This document shows, one piece after another, positions 34,374 through 42,531 of a stretch of 64,000 nucleotides of DNA (positions are counted from its first letter, which is position 1; each line of letters begins with the position of its first letter). This stretch comes from CAZHEV01 sp964531335 [NCBI: uncultured bacterium] (lineage in GTDB: Bacteria; Eisenbacteria; RBG-16-71-46; CAZHEV01). The notes under the pieces are model-generated. The model was given only the letters and a program-made list of their open reading frames with translations. It was not told the origin of the DNA and did no database searches. The position numbers and the translations under genes are program-made. The stretch covers positions 171,074 to 235,073 of the forward strand of contig CAZHEV010000004.1 of NCBI GenBank assembly GCA_964531335.1. Reading direction: 5' to 3'.

Positions 34374-35216
34374 TTGACAGCGGCGCCGAAGAGCGCGAAC
34401 GGCGGCAAGGTCGTGGGCGACAGGTGGCTCGGAGAGGAGTGGCTGGACTGGGCGGGAGAGAGGGGATGCGAAGGCGCCGATGCCGGTAAGGGCGTCTTTC
34501 TGGGCTGCGCCGCCGCCGGGGTCGCGTTGATGCTTACAGCCGCCTGGCTGGGTCTTTTCCTCATCGAGCCGCGCCTTGCGGAGCTTCCCGGACCTCTGTA
34601 CCTCGCGTCCAAAGTAGCCTTCTGGATCGGCTTTTTCCTGGCCGCCGGGTGGTTCGTATCCGTCGTCTTTTCGGCTCTTCTGGAGAGGAGGGTCGGGCTC
34701 GCCCTGCTCAAGTACAACAAGGGCATAAGCCTTCTCTACCTCGTCGCCTCGGTCGTTGCGAAGCGCTTCGGCGTATCGAGGGATCGCCTGGGTGGATCCT
34801 TCATACAGGTGTCCAACGCGCTGATACGCGCCAGCGGACTGCGCCGTCCCTGCCGGCGTCTTCTGATCCTGGCGCCGCGCTGCCTGTCCAGGACTCTGAA
34901 GGACGGTGTAAACGACATGGCACGAAGATACGGCTGTGAGATATACACGGCGGGCGGCGGAGAAGGCGCAAGGCGAAAGATCTTCGAGTCGAAGCCGAGC
35001 GCCGTGGTGGGCATAGCCTGCGAGCGAGACCTGGTGAGCGGGATCCGCGACGTCTTCCCTCTGATGCCCGTATTGGCCGTGCCCAACATGAGGCCGCAGG
35101 GTCCCTGCAAGGAGACCAGCGTCGATCTCGACAAGGTCGAGGAGGCGGTCAGGTTCTTCGTGAGCCCCGCGCCGAGCGGGCGCCGGGCGAGCGGGGCGCG
35201 CGGCACGGCTAGATAA
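34374..35216 (+). CDS. DUF116 family membrane-associated protein
   Basis: 280 residues from the TTG at 34374, chosen because GGGGGTGAG lies 7 bases upstream; in-frame starts at 34287 (GTG) and 34347 (ATG) are possible. Two hydrophobic helices (residues ~40-65 and ~80-100) precede the DUF116 domain: LLILAPRCLSRTLKDGVND, VVGIACERDLVSGIRDVFP and VPNMRPQGPCKETSVD, with conserved cysteines in each block. The function of DUF116 is unknown; the conserved Cys suggest metal or Fe-S binding. It is last in the archease-rtcB-nrnA row and overlaps the convergent DUF362 gene by 8 bases. Confidence 0.75.
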   Translation: MTAAPKSANGGKVVGDRWLGEEWLDWAGERGCEGADAGKGVFLGCAAAGVALMLTAAWLGLFLIEPRLAELPGPLYLASKVAFWIGFFLAAGWFVSVVFSALLERRVGLALLKYNKGISLLYLVASVVAKRFGVSRDRLGGSFIQVSNALIRASGLRRPCRRLLILAPRCLSRTLKDGVNDMARRYGCEIYTAGGGEGARRKIFESKPSAVVGIACERDLVSGIRDVFPLMPVLAVPNMRPQGPCKETSVDLDKVEEAVRFFVSPAPSGRRASGARGTAR

Positions 35217-36171
35217 ACGACCCTTCTTTTTCTCCCAGCACCTTGACGTCGATCTGCGAGGCGTCGCTCGTACCGAGCTCGTACTTTGTATCGGCGACTG
35301 CTATGTGCTTCGGCGGCGGGCTCAACGGCCAGGACCTGCCGCTATAGTCGTCGCGCTTTCCCTGTATTATCTTGAGACATACCGTATCCACGGCGACCGG
35401 ATCGGTGCCCAGGACCAGCCCCCCGTAGCTCCACAGGTACTTGGGGTTCACCTGGGGACCTCCGTTGAACAGCGGCCTGATGGCGTCCACCACTATGAGC
35501 TTGCACTTTCTCTTTATGGGCGGCAGGGCGTTGAGCATTCCCACGTCGGCGCAGCTATCCCCGTGGATCGCGAACTTCACGTCCTTGTCGGCGACGTTGA
35601 TATCGGTCACCGCTCCGGCCCAGTTCTTGAGCGCCACGGCGACCCCCGACAGCCAGTGCGACTTGAGGCCCGGCATGTTGAGAAGCGCGGTCGCGTGCTC
35701 GGTCACTATGTTGCTTACGCTGTCCTCGTCGAACCCGAAGGCGATTCCCCTGCTGGAGACGCCTTTCATGCCGCGGCCCGCCGAGTCCCTGTCCCATATG
35801 ATCATGTTCTGGTCCTTCACCCCGGCGCCGGAGAGCCTGGTGGCTACGGCGTGGGTGAGCTCCCTGTGGGTAGGCGTCATCATCACGTTTATCTTGACGC
35901 CCACGACGTCCTTGGGGGAGAAGAACACCCGCCAGCACTTCTCGAGGTCGTCCTCGCCCGTGAGCGCGCGCATGCCGTGATCGAGCATCTCGGACACTAT
36001 CTTGGACTTGACGTCCAGGTCTTCGTCGATCACCGACGGGTCCCTGACGACCACCACCCGCGTCTTGGCCTCTTCCGAGGCCCAGACGGGCGTGGAGCCC
36101 TTGAGGATAAGGCCCAGCGTTCCTAGCGCGGTCCCGGCCACGAACTGTCTCCTGTTCAAGATATGGCTCAT
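35209..36171 (-). CDS. DUF362 protein with twin-arginine signal
   Basis: 320 residues. The N-terminus LNRRQFVAGTALGTLGLIL is a Tat signal with RRxF, so the folded protein is exported. The DUF362 body includes VGVKINVMMTPTHRELTHA, DQNMIIWDRDSAGRGM, LLNMPGLKSHWLSGVAVALK, and ends with VLGTDPVAVDTVCLKII. DUF362 proteins often bear Fe-S clusters, but I see no ferredoxin-type Cys motif here. Its start overlaps the stop of the upstream DUF6599 gene by 4 bases, so the pair forms a coupled operon. The biochemical role is unknown. Confidence 0.85.
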   Translation of the reverse strand: MSHILNRRQFVAGTALGTLGLILKGSTPVWASEEAKTRVVVVRDPSVIDEDLDVKSKIVSEMLDHGMRALTGEDDLEKCWRVFFSPKDVVGVKINVMMTPTHRELTHAVATRLSGAGVKDQNMIIWDRDSAGRGMKGVSSRGIAFGFDEDSVSNIVTEHATALLNMPGLKSHWLSGVAVALKNWAGAVTDINVADKDVKFAIHGDSCADVGMLNALPPIKRKCKLIVVDAIRPLFNGGPQVNPKYLWSYGGLVLGTDPVAVDTVCLKIIQGKRDDYSGRSWPLSPPPKHIAVADTKYELGTSDASQIDVKVLGEKEGSFI

Positions 36172-37061
36172 TTGTTCTCCTCCCGGCGCTGTCTCTCGGC
36201 GCGTCTCGCCGCTTCCAGAACGCGCGTGGCCAGCTTCTCCGCGTCGTCCCTGCCGGGCGCCTCCAGCACGGCGACGAGCAGCTCGTCTTCAAGGGCCGCG
36301 TAACATCTCTCGCGCTCCACGCCGTCGTGCGCACCTTCCCGGGCGGAGCATTCGCGCTCGATGAGGTCCATGGCCCGGCGTGCCCTCTCGCCATCGGGAT
36401 AGCGGACGACTATGACCCTGGAGAAGACCTCCGGCCCCAGGCGGTACTCCGCCGTGACGGCGTCCGTGTCCTCTCCGAGCGCGAGCAAGTTCTCCTCGGA
36501 GAGATAATAGATGCTGTTCAAGGTGACCCGATTGTGGAAAAAGCAGAGGCTGTCGTCCACCAGGCCCTCGCGGGGCATGCTCCGGACTATCTCCGGCAGC
36601 GATGAGTCACCCTCCGGCAGCGACTCGCTCAAGAGAGCGCCCAGCTCGAGGACGGCGGGGCCCGGCTCGCCCGAGGGATCGTCGGCCTGCACTCTCACGT
36701 ACCTGTCGTGCTGCCAGAACTGGAGCAGCCCGCCTTCGTAGACCGCCTCGCGCCCGATGCCCTCCGGATGTGGGCCGGCTCGATCGGACGAGTAGACGCC
36801 GAAGGCGTTATGCGGGGAATCCATGCGGTAGATCTCGACGGTGGCCGCGAAGCCGTCGTCTTCGCGGACGTAGCCCTGCACCCTGAGCTCCTGGATGGAG
36901 TATGCGAGATACCTGGCCGCGCCGCCGTTTACATACTTGTGGAGGTCGTCGGAGGTGTAACTTTCGCTGTAGGATGTCTTCTCCCAGCCGGGAAGCTCGC
37001 CGGGCGCCTCCCCGGGGCCGGGGCCACCGCCCATCATCAAAAGAAACGCAAGAAATGACAT
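36168..37061 (-). CDS. DUF6599-like exported protein
   Basis: 297 residues from the ATG at 37061; upstream in-frame codons lack conservation. A short hydrophobic N-terminus (MSFLAFLLMMGG) may be a signal peptide. The body shows YTSDDLHKYVNGGAARYLAY, FGVYSSDRAG, VRVQADDPSGEPG and NSIYYLSEENLLALG, a pattern typical of exported proteins paired with DUF362 genes. It ends in a basic helix. No catalytic motif is recognised. Confidence 0.65.
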   Translation of the reverse strand: MSFLAFLLMMGGGPGPGEAPGELPGWEKTSYSESYTSDDLHKYVNGGAARYLAYSIQELRVQGYVREDDGFAATVEIYRMDSPHNAFGVYSSDRAGPHPEGIGREAVYEGGLLQFWQHDRYVRVQADDPSGEPGPAVLELGALLSESLPEGDSSLPEIVRSMPREGLVDDSLCFFHNRVTLNSIYYLSEENLLALGEDTDAVTAEYRLGPEVFSRVIVVRYPDGERARRAMDLIERECSAREGAHDGVERERCYAALEDELLVAVLEAPGRDDAEKLATRVLEAARRAERQRREENK

Positions 37062-37589
37062 TTTAAGCAGCACCCCGAGATCCGCCTTCGCCGCCGGCCG
37101 CCCGCTGTGCGTTTCGCCGATGCCGGCAACTCGCGTTTTTCCCGTGCCTTGGAGCGATCTATTCCCGTGTGCGCCGGCGGTGCCGCGCGCACGTTCCAAA
37201 GCTAGCACGCGGCTCCCGCGGGGTCAATGGCGCCCGTGCGGGCTCGTCGAGGAAGCTTTTGCGCGCGGGCGCGGTCCCGTTCGAAAGCGCCACGGCAATT
37301 TCCGCGCGGATTGTTTTTCGCCACCGCCTCGCTCACTTCTTCATCCTTGCGTTTGTCTTCACTTGAACCCTTGACATCGGCTTTCAAATGTGGTATATTC
37401 CACGACAGTCGAGGCCGGCCAAGACTGGATGAATGGTTGTCATTGGCCCGCCGTGCGCCCTTTCGCGAGATGGGGCGTACGTCTTTCTGGACGCGGGCGG
37501 CTTGAGGCGCGGTCACGCCTCCGCTCGGAATGGCACGGCCTGCTGGAAGCATCTTCATTCGCCCGCGGTCACCCTGTAAGAGGAGCCCC
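37062..37589. other. Intergenic region DUF6599 / small membrane protein
   Basis: 528 bases. It holds a near-consensus + promoter (37371-37399) and a leader of about 185 bases. The open frames through it are Arg/Ser/Pro-rich and not credible. Confidence 0.45.
37371..37399 (+). promoter_or_regulatory. Strong sigma70-type promoter
   Basis: TTGACA (37371-37376), 17-base spacer, TATATT (37394-37399). It drives the small membrane ORF and the GT39 gene after a leader of about 185 bases. Confidence 0.65.
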
Positions 37590-37709
37590 TTGGATATCGT
37601 TCCCGCACTCTCGAAGCCGCTCACCGCGGTCTTGATCGCAGCCGTCGCTTTGATCGCCCTGATCCTCTGGCTGCGCCAGGCAAAGCGCGACAATTCTATT
37701 GAGAAATAG
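37590..37709 (+). CDS. Tiny single-helix membrane protein (39 aa)
   Basis: TTG start at 37590 with AAGAGGAG (37578-37585) 4 bases upstream; stop TAG at 37707-37709. The product has a short polar start, one hydrophobic helix (AVLIAAVALIALILWL) and a basic, polar end (RQAKRDNSIEK). No family is recognised. It lies 46 bases before the GT39 gene in the same direction and after a strong promoter, which supports a real gene. Confidence 0.45.
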   Translation: MDIVPALSKPLTAVLIAAVALIALILWLRQAKRDNSIEK

Positions 37710-37755
37710 CCGCAGTTCTGCAATATGATCCTGGTTGATACGATCAGGAGGTTAT

Positions 37756-39153
37756 ATGGGCTCACCCGGGTCGAGGCTTTTTGGAGCGGTGATATTATTT
37801 GCGATCTTCGCCGCCGCCCTGGCGCTAAGGATCGGCTACGTCCGGACGCTGGGCGATGAGATACCGTGGCCGGACGCGCGAGAGTACCATGTCCTCGCGC
37901 TCGAGATGCAGCACAGTTGGGCCTACGCGGACGCTTCGGGCGCCCCCGCCGTCCACTGGCCCCCCGGATATCCCTATTTCCTGGCCGCGGTCTACAGAGT
38001 GCTGGGAGCAGACGCCTCGGCCGCGCGGGCCGCGCAATCGATTCTGGGCGCCCTCAGTTGCCTTCTCGTATATTTCATCGGTGCCCGGCTCCTGAACAGG
38101 CGCGCGGCGATACTGGCCGCCGCCGCCGCGGCCTTCTATCCTCTGGCCGTCTACACCGCCGGCACGCTTTACCCCGTCGCCGTCCAGACCTTTTTGCTGG
38201 CCTGGGTGCTCTACCTCTGCCTGGTCGCAAAGGTGAGGGCCTTGAGGACCTCGGCCCTCGCGAGCGGCCTCGCGGCCGCCTTGTTCGCGGGGCTCTTCGC
38301 GGCGTACTCCTCCTTGACCACCCCGTCGGCCGTCCCCGCTTACGCTTTGGCCGCGATATGGCTCGCCTGGCCTTTCGCTCCGTTGAGGGCGGGGAAGCAG
38401 GCATCCGGTGCCGCTCCCGGCCAGGCAAAGGGTCCCGGTGACTCATCGGGAGGAGGAAGGGCTACATGGCGGGACCACCTGGGCCGCCGCGTTGCGATAG
38501 CCGTTTTGTTCGCGTTGCCCGTCGCCATGGCGCTGGGCGGATGGTCGTACAGGAACTACAAGGAGTTCGGCCGGCCGGTCGCGGTCTCCGCGAACGGGGG
38601 CTACAACTTCTGGCTGGGAAATCACCCCGACGCGACCGCCACAAGGGGCAACCGCCTGACCCAGGACATGTACGACGAGCTGCGCGAGGTCCACATAAGG
38701 TACAGAAACCCGGCCGTCAGGGACAGCGTGCTCCTGCACCTGGGCCTCGAGCACGCGGCCTCCGAGCCCGGCCGCTTCGTGAGGCTCTCCCTCGCCAAGG
38801 CCGCGAACCTATGGAGGCTCTATCCACAGCCTATGACCGAGGTTCGCCCCGCGGTCGGAAAAGGAAAGTGGCTCAGTCTTCTCTCCTACGGCGTCCTACT
38901 CCCGTTCGGGATCCTCTGGCTTTTTAGGTCCCTGGCGAGGTCGGACGGGGCCAGGCTGGTGCTCATTGTCTTCATCGCGTACACGTTGGTGCACGCGGTC
39001 ATGATCTCCAAGGTGCGTTTCAGGCTGCCCCTCGATCCCTACGTCATAATCTACGCCTGCGGGGCCTTGGTGGCTCTCGCCGGCTTCGCGCGGGATAAGC
39101 TCGCCGGCCCCGGCGCAGCGGCACGATCCGCACCATCGCGGCCGCCGGAGTGA
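37756..39153 (+). CDS. GT39/ArnT-like membrane glycosyltransferase
   Basis: 465 residues from the ATG at 37756 (AGGAGG just upstream; a TTG at 37735 is less likely). About ten transmembrane segments are visible, with the periplasmic acidic motif PWPDAREYHVLALEMQ near residue 37 and VHWPPGYPYFLAAVYRVLG near 68, which match dolichyl-phosphate-mannose-type (PMT_2) transferases. These move a sugar from a polyprenyl phosphate to protein or lipid on the outer face of the membrane. A ~20-residue Gly/Ser-rich insertion lies near 215-240. The acceptor is unknown. Confidence 0.85.
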   Translation: MGSPGSRLFGAVILFAIFAAALALRIGYVRTLGDEIPWPDAREYHVLALEMQHSWAYADASGAPAVHWPPGYPYFLAAVYRVLGADASAARAAQSILGALSCLLVYFIGARLLNRRAAILAAAAAAFYPLAVYTAGTLYPVAVQTFLLAWVLYLCLVAKVRALRTSALASGLAAALFAGLFAAYSSLTTPSAVPAYALAAIWLAWPFAPLRAGKQASGAAPGQAKGPGDSSGGGRATWRDHLGRRVAIAVLFALPVAMALGGWSYRNYKEFGRPVAVSANGGYNFWLGNHPDATATRGNRLTQDMYDELREVHIRYRNPAVRDSVLLHLGLEHAASEPGRFVRLSLAKAANLWRLYPQPMTEVRPAVGKGKWLSLLSYGVLLPFGILWLFRSLARSDGARLVLIVFIAYTLVHAVMISKVRFRLPLDPYVIIYACGALVALAGFARDKLAGPGAAARSAPSRPPE

Positions 39154-39461
39154 ACGCTCTCAACCTCAATATGAACCTCGACCTCTCCGGAACATCTCCT
39201 GCACAGATCGAGTTCGCCGTGCGCGGCGTTGGCGAAGGCGAATAGCCCCGTGGGCTTCTTGCCGCTGCCGCGGCGCGCCTAAAGCCGCGTGGCACGCCGA
39301 GGCGTTTGCCCGCGGCCTCCTCCCGCTATCACCGAGATGATTCCTCGCAGCCACTTCGCTTCGGAACGTCTCTTGCAAAAACCAAGCCCAATGAGGACGA
39401 CCGCAATCATCGGTTCACGCATGAGGCAAGGAGCGCGGTCGTATGAGGGGGTGATCTCGAT
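39154..39461. other. Gap between GT39 and comM
   Basis: 308 bases. A 31-codon frame (39150-39245, GTG overlapping the GT39 stop) reads NMNLDLSGTSPAQIEFAVRG; it could be a relic of an exported protein or chance. Nothing else is supported until the comM ribosome site at 39445-39452. Confidence 0.35.
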
Positions 39462-40988
39462 CTGCTTGCAAGGGCTGAAAGCGCGTCGGTTGTAGGGGTG
39501 GACGGATACCTGGTTGATGTAGAGGTGGACATGGGAGTGGGTCTTCCGTCCTTCAGCCTGGTAGGGCTTCCGGACGCCGCCATAAGGGAGAGCAGGGAGC
39601 GGGTCATAACGGCCATACGCAACTGCGGTTTCCGCTTGCCCTCCAAGCGGATCACGGTGAACCTCGCTCCCGCCGACGTCAGGAAGGAGGGGGCCTCTTT
39701 CGATCTGCCCATAGCGCTCGGCATCCTGGCCGCGGCCGGACTCGTGCCGACCGAGGCGCTGGCGGGGTCCGTCTTCATAGGGGAGCTCTCACTGGACGGA
39801 GGCATAAGGGCGGCAAAGGGAGTGCTGCCGATGGCGATGGCGGCGTCCCGCCACGGGCGCGGGTCTCTTGTGGTACCCGAGGAGAACGGGGCGGAGGCGG
39901 CGCTTGTCAACGATATAAAGGTGTATCCGGTGAAGACGCTTCCTCAGGCGGTCGGGGTGATCGAAGGCTCCGAGAGTGTGGCGGAGCTGGTCCACGACCC
40001 CGATGAGGCTCTCAAGGACGATCCGCGATACCTGCATGACCTGAGCGAGGTGCGCGGGCAGGAGCACGCCAAAAGGGCGATGGAGGTGGCGGCGGCCGGG
40101 GGACACAACATACTGCTCATAGGGCCGCCGGGGTCGGGCAAGAGCATGCTCGCGAAGAGATTTGCCACACTGCTTCCCGCCATGTGCCTGGCGGAAGCCC
40201 TGGAGACGACAAAAATCCACAGCGTCGCGGGGCGGTTGAGCGGCCGGGAAGGGCTCGTGACCCGGCGCCCCTTCAGGTCGCCGCATCATACCGTAAGCGA
40301 CGCGGGGCTCATAGGAGGCGGCCGGTATCCCCGTCCAGGGGAGGTGAGCCTCGCGCACAACGGCGTGCTGTTCCTGGACGAGCTTCCCGAGTTTCGAAGA
40401 AACGTGATGGAGGCATTGCGGCAGCCCCTGGAGGACGGTTACGTGAGCATCGTGAGGGCCAACTACGCCTTCAGGTATCCCGCAAGATTCACGCTGGTGG
40501 CCGCGATGAACCCCTGCAACTGCGGCTATGCCACCCACCCCGCGCGCGAGTGCATCTGCACCCCCTTGCAGGTGCGCTACTACCTGGGCAGGGTGAGCGG
40601 CCCACTGATGGACAGGATAGACATACACATAGCAGTGCCCGCCGCGCGCCACGACGATCTCGCTGGGGAGACGACCGGCGAATCATCCTGCGCCGTTAGA
40701 GAGCGCGTGTTGAGGGCCCGGGAGATCCAGGCGGAGCGCCTTGACGGCTCCGGCATCTACGTGAACGCGCTGATGGGCCCAGGGGTGACCAAGAGGCACT
40801 GCGTGGCCGACGACGACGCGCGCAGGCTGCTCAAGGGTGCGATGGGGAAACTGTCGCTGAGCGCCCGCGCCTATCACAAGATCCTGCGGGTGGCCCGCAC
40901 GATCGCCGACCTGGATGGCCGCGATACCATAGCCTCCCATCACATGGCCGAGGCCATCCAGTACCGGAGCCTGGACAGGGAGATGTGA
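39462..40988 (+). CDS. comM: ComM/YifB-like Mg-chelatase-type AAA+ ATPase, probable CTG start
   Basis: 508 residues if translation begins at CTG 39462, giving LLARAESASVVGVDGYLVDV, which aligns with the conserved ComM start (M-L-A-x-V...G-x-D-G/A). The GTG at 39498 would lose 12 conserved residues, and no ATG/GTG/TTG exists in frame upstream before a stop. GAGGGGGT (39445-39452) sits 9 bases before the CTG. Lon-type N-domain: GLPSFSLVGLPDAAIRESRE; Walker A LLIGPPGSGKSMLAKR near 223; Walker B VLFLDELPEF near 306. ComM is a helicase promoting branch migration in natural transformation. Confidence 0.93.
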   Translation: MLARAESASVVGVDGYLVDVEVDMGVGLPSFSLVGLPDAAIRESRERVITAIRNCGFRLPSKRITVNLAPADVRKEGASFDLPIALGILAAAGLVPTEALAGSVFIGELSLDGGIRAAKGVLPMAMAASRHGRGSLVVPEENGAEAALVNDIKVYPVKTLPQAVGVIEGSESVAELVHDPDEALKDDPRYLHDLSEVRGQEHAKRAMEVAAAGGHNILLIGPPGSGKSMLAKRFATLLPAMCLAEALETTKIHSVAGRLSGREGLVTRRPFRSPHHTVSDAGLIGGGRYPRPGEVSLAHNGVLFLDELPEFRRNVMEALRQPLEDGYVSIVRANYAFRYPARFTLVAAMNPCNCGYATHPARECICTPLQVRYYLGRVSGPLMDRIDIHIAVPAARHDDLAGETTGESSCAVRERVLRAREIQAERLDGSGIYVNALMGPGVTKRHCVADDDARRLLKGAMGKLSLSARAYHKILRVARTIADLDGRDTIASHHMAEAIQYRSLDREM

Positions 40989-41348
40989 AATTCATACATA
41001 TGATGTGCCGGCGAGAGGGGCGAGCAGTCTTTCACGGTGCGCTAACCGAACGTGCAGTACATACGAGAGCACCTCAACACTCACCTGTCAATGGCGCCTG
41101 CCGCGGATCTGGCTCGAGAGTGACAGGCCTGTTTCATGTCTCAGAACGCAGCTCAACCCGCCCGTAGCCGCGGGAAGCAGTGCCGCCACACCTGAGGCCT
41201 TTCCCGGTAATGTGATGGAGAGCGACCTTCGCTCTCCCAGACGCCTGCCTTCGCTGTTGGGCGCCAATGATAGCCCTGACACCGTGACCCTCCCCCCTTC
41301 ATCACAATGTCCTGTGGCCGAGAGTGGCGCGACGTCAGCTTGGCTGAA
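40989..41348. other. Gap between comM and recombinase remnant
   Basis: 360 bases without a supported gene. A perfect hairpin GGAGAGCGA-CCT-TCGCTCTCC (41217-41237) is the main feature; it may be an element end or a terminator. Confidence 0.4.
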
Positions 41349-41639
41349 CTACCTTCGTAGGCAGTAGAAAAGCTCCTCGGAGCGGGAGAAGCGAGTATAG
41401 TCAAGGGCAACAATGGCAGCGAAGGGTGGCTTCTTCTCGAAGGCCTTCAGCAGCTTCTGTAGACCAGGGCGCGTCTCCTCGCTGCCGGAATAGCCTCGGT
41501 CCTCGACTATCCAGTTCTTGAGGACGGTGTACCCATTCTCCCTCGCCCGCTGAAGGCACTCTTCGTTCCGCGCGGCGATGGGCGTTTCCTTCTCGGCTTG
41601 TTGATCTGTTGAGACTCTGAGGTAGATTGCGGTTTTCAT
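41349..41639 (-). pseudogene. Truncated serine recombinase (resolvase N-terminal domain)
   Basis: 96 codons. The N-terminal catalytic domain is well preserved: IYLRVSTDQQ with the nucleophile Ser near residue 10, then VEDRGYSGSEETRPGLQKLL, and VALDYTRFSRSEELFY. It ends right after this point, without the remaining catalytic helix, recombinase domain or zinc ribbon of large serine recombinases (normally 450-550 residues). It is therefore a fragment of a lost mobile element. Confidence 0.75.
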
Positions 41640-41654
41640 GACCTAAACCAGCAT

Positions 41655-41939
41655 TCAAGATTGATTCTGTTTCCTAGTCCACTCCAAGGTCCCCTCGTAG
41701 AGCTCTTGTTCGATGGTTTTCAAGTCTTCCCAGAAGGACTCGTCCAGGTCCACATACGGTCGAGATCTGGTACGGGTTACCAAACCAGACCTCGGTTCGT
41801 ACACCGGCACGTTTGGCTCCCCAGAAGCAAAATCCTTCGCAACCCGTCGCGTTTTGGCTGGGCCAGGATTGTGTTCTCGGCCGTTCCAATCATCGCGCGG
41901 GGCGATAACGCTTTGGCTGTCAACAAGTTCCACGACCAA
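41655..41939 (-). CDS. Small protein upstream of recombinase remnant, unknown
   Basis: 94 residues if started at TTG 41939 (LVVELVDSQSVIAPRDDWNG); the frame is open to 42014, where it would be encoded by the tandem repeat. It is polar with an acidic C-terminal part (DLDESFWEDLKTIEQELYEG). No family is recognised. It ends 15 bases before the recombinase start, so the two were probably one transcript of the mobile element. No clear ribosome site. Confidence 0.4.
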   Translation of the reverse strand: MVVELVDSQSVIAPRDDWNGREHNPGPAKTRRVAKDFASGEPNVPVYEPRSGLVTRTRSRPYVDLDESFWEDLKTIEQELYEGTLEWTRKQNQS

Positions 41940-41984
41940 CGTCCGACAACGTTCTGGTGCGCGAGAGAAGGAGCATCCCACACC

Positions 41985-42017
41985 AACACACAACACACAA
42001 CACACAATACACAATAC
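41985..42017. repeat. Heptanucleotide tandem repeat
   Basis: AACACAC three times (41985-42005), then AATACAC (42006-42012) and a partial AATAC (42013-42017): about 4.7 copies of a 7-base unit. It lies between the recombinase-associated ORF and the zinc operon promoter. Confidence 0.9.
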
Positions 42018-42021
42018 GAGC

Positions 42022-42050
42022 TTGCCTTAGAGCCGCGATTCGCGTAGGAT
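42022..42050 (+). promoter_or_regulatory. Probable promoter of the zinc-type operon
   Basis: TTGCCT (42022-42027), 17-base spacer, TAGGAT (42045-42050), predicting a start near 42057, 20 bases before the first ATG. I see no canonical Zur palindrome. Confidence 0.4.
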
Positions 42051-42076
42051 AAAGGTCGAAAGGAACTTCCGACCGG

Positions 42077-42361
42077 ATGAAACGAATCGCCTTCCATAGA
42101 GAGATGCTCATCTTCATAGCAGCCTTCATGCTGCTCGTGACCCCCGGCCTGGTCGCCCTCCATCACCACGCCGACGGCGAAGACCACCCGGACTGTGCGC
42201 TTTGCCAACTGCAGGCGAACCTGCACTCGTGCGAGGCCGCCGCCACGGTGTCGCTCGCAGTCTGCACGACCTACTTCGGCCCGGTCGCCTGCGCGGTTGA
42301 AGCGGGACACCAGCCTTTTGTGCTCGGGAGCCCCAACGCAAGGTCACCCCCCGCCTGTTGA
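42077..42361 (+). CDS. Small His/Cys exported or membrane protein, metal-binding candidate
   Basis: 94 residues. One hydrophobic segment (MLIFIAAFMLLVTPGLVAL) is followed by a likely metal site: HHHADGEDHPDCALC, with H29-H31, H37, C40 and C43. It resembles DUF2946-like small proteins found beside metal transport genes. More cysteines follow (SCEAAA, VCTTYFGPVACAV). It is the first gene of a run of six metal-related genes on the same strand. A periplasmic zinc buffer or sensor is plausible but inferred. Confidence 0.6.
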   Translation: MKRIAFHREMLIFIAAFMLLVTPGLVALHHHADGEDHPDCALCQLQANLHSCEAAATVSLAVCTTYFGPVACAVEAGHQPFVLGSPNARSPPAC

Positions 42362-42531
42362 TCAAGACGCCGGCAATGCGCCCGGCGAGATCCCAGACAT
42401 CACATATCACTATCTATCATGGATCCATTCCGGCGCGTGTGGGGCAGTGAGACTGCAAACCCATGCCCGGTTTACCCTCTGAAGCCACACGGGGCCAATG
42501 CGCCGGCGAGCCGGAAGGTGAGGTATAGGCA

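Noticed and set aside
41005-41367. 120-codon plus frame between comM and the recombinase relic
   Set aside because: No ribosome site, biased Ser/Pro/Thr/Arg composition and no recognisable domain.
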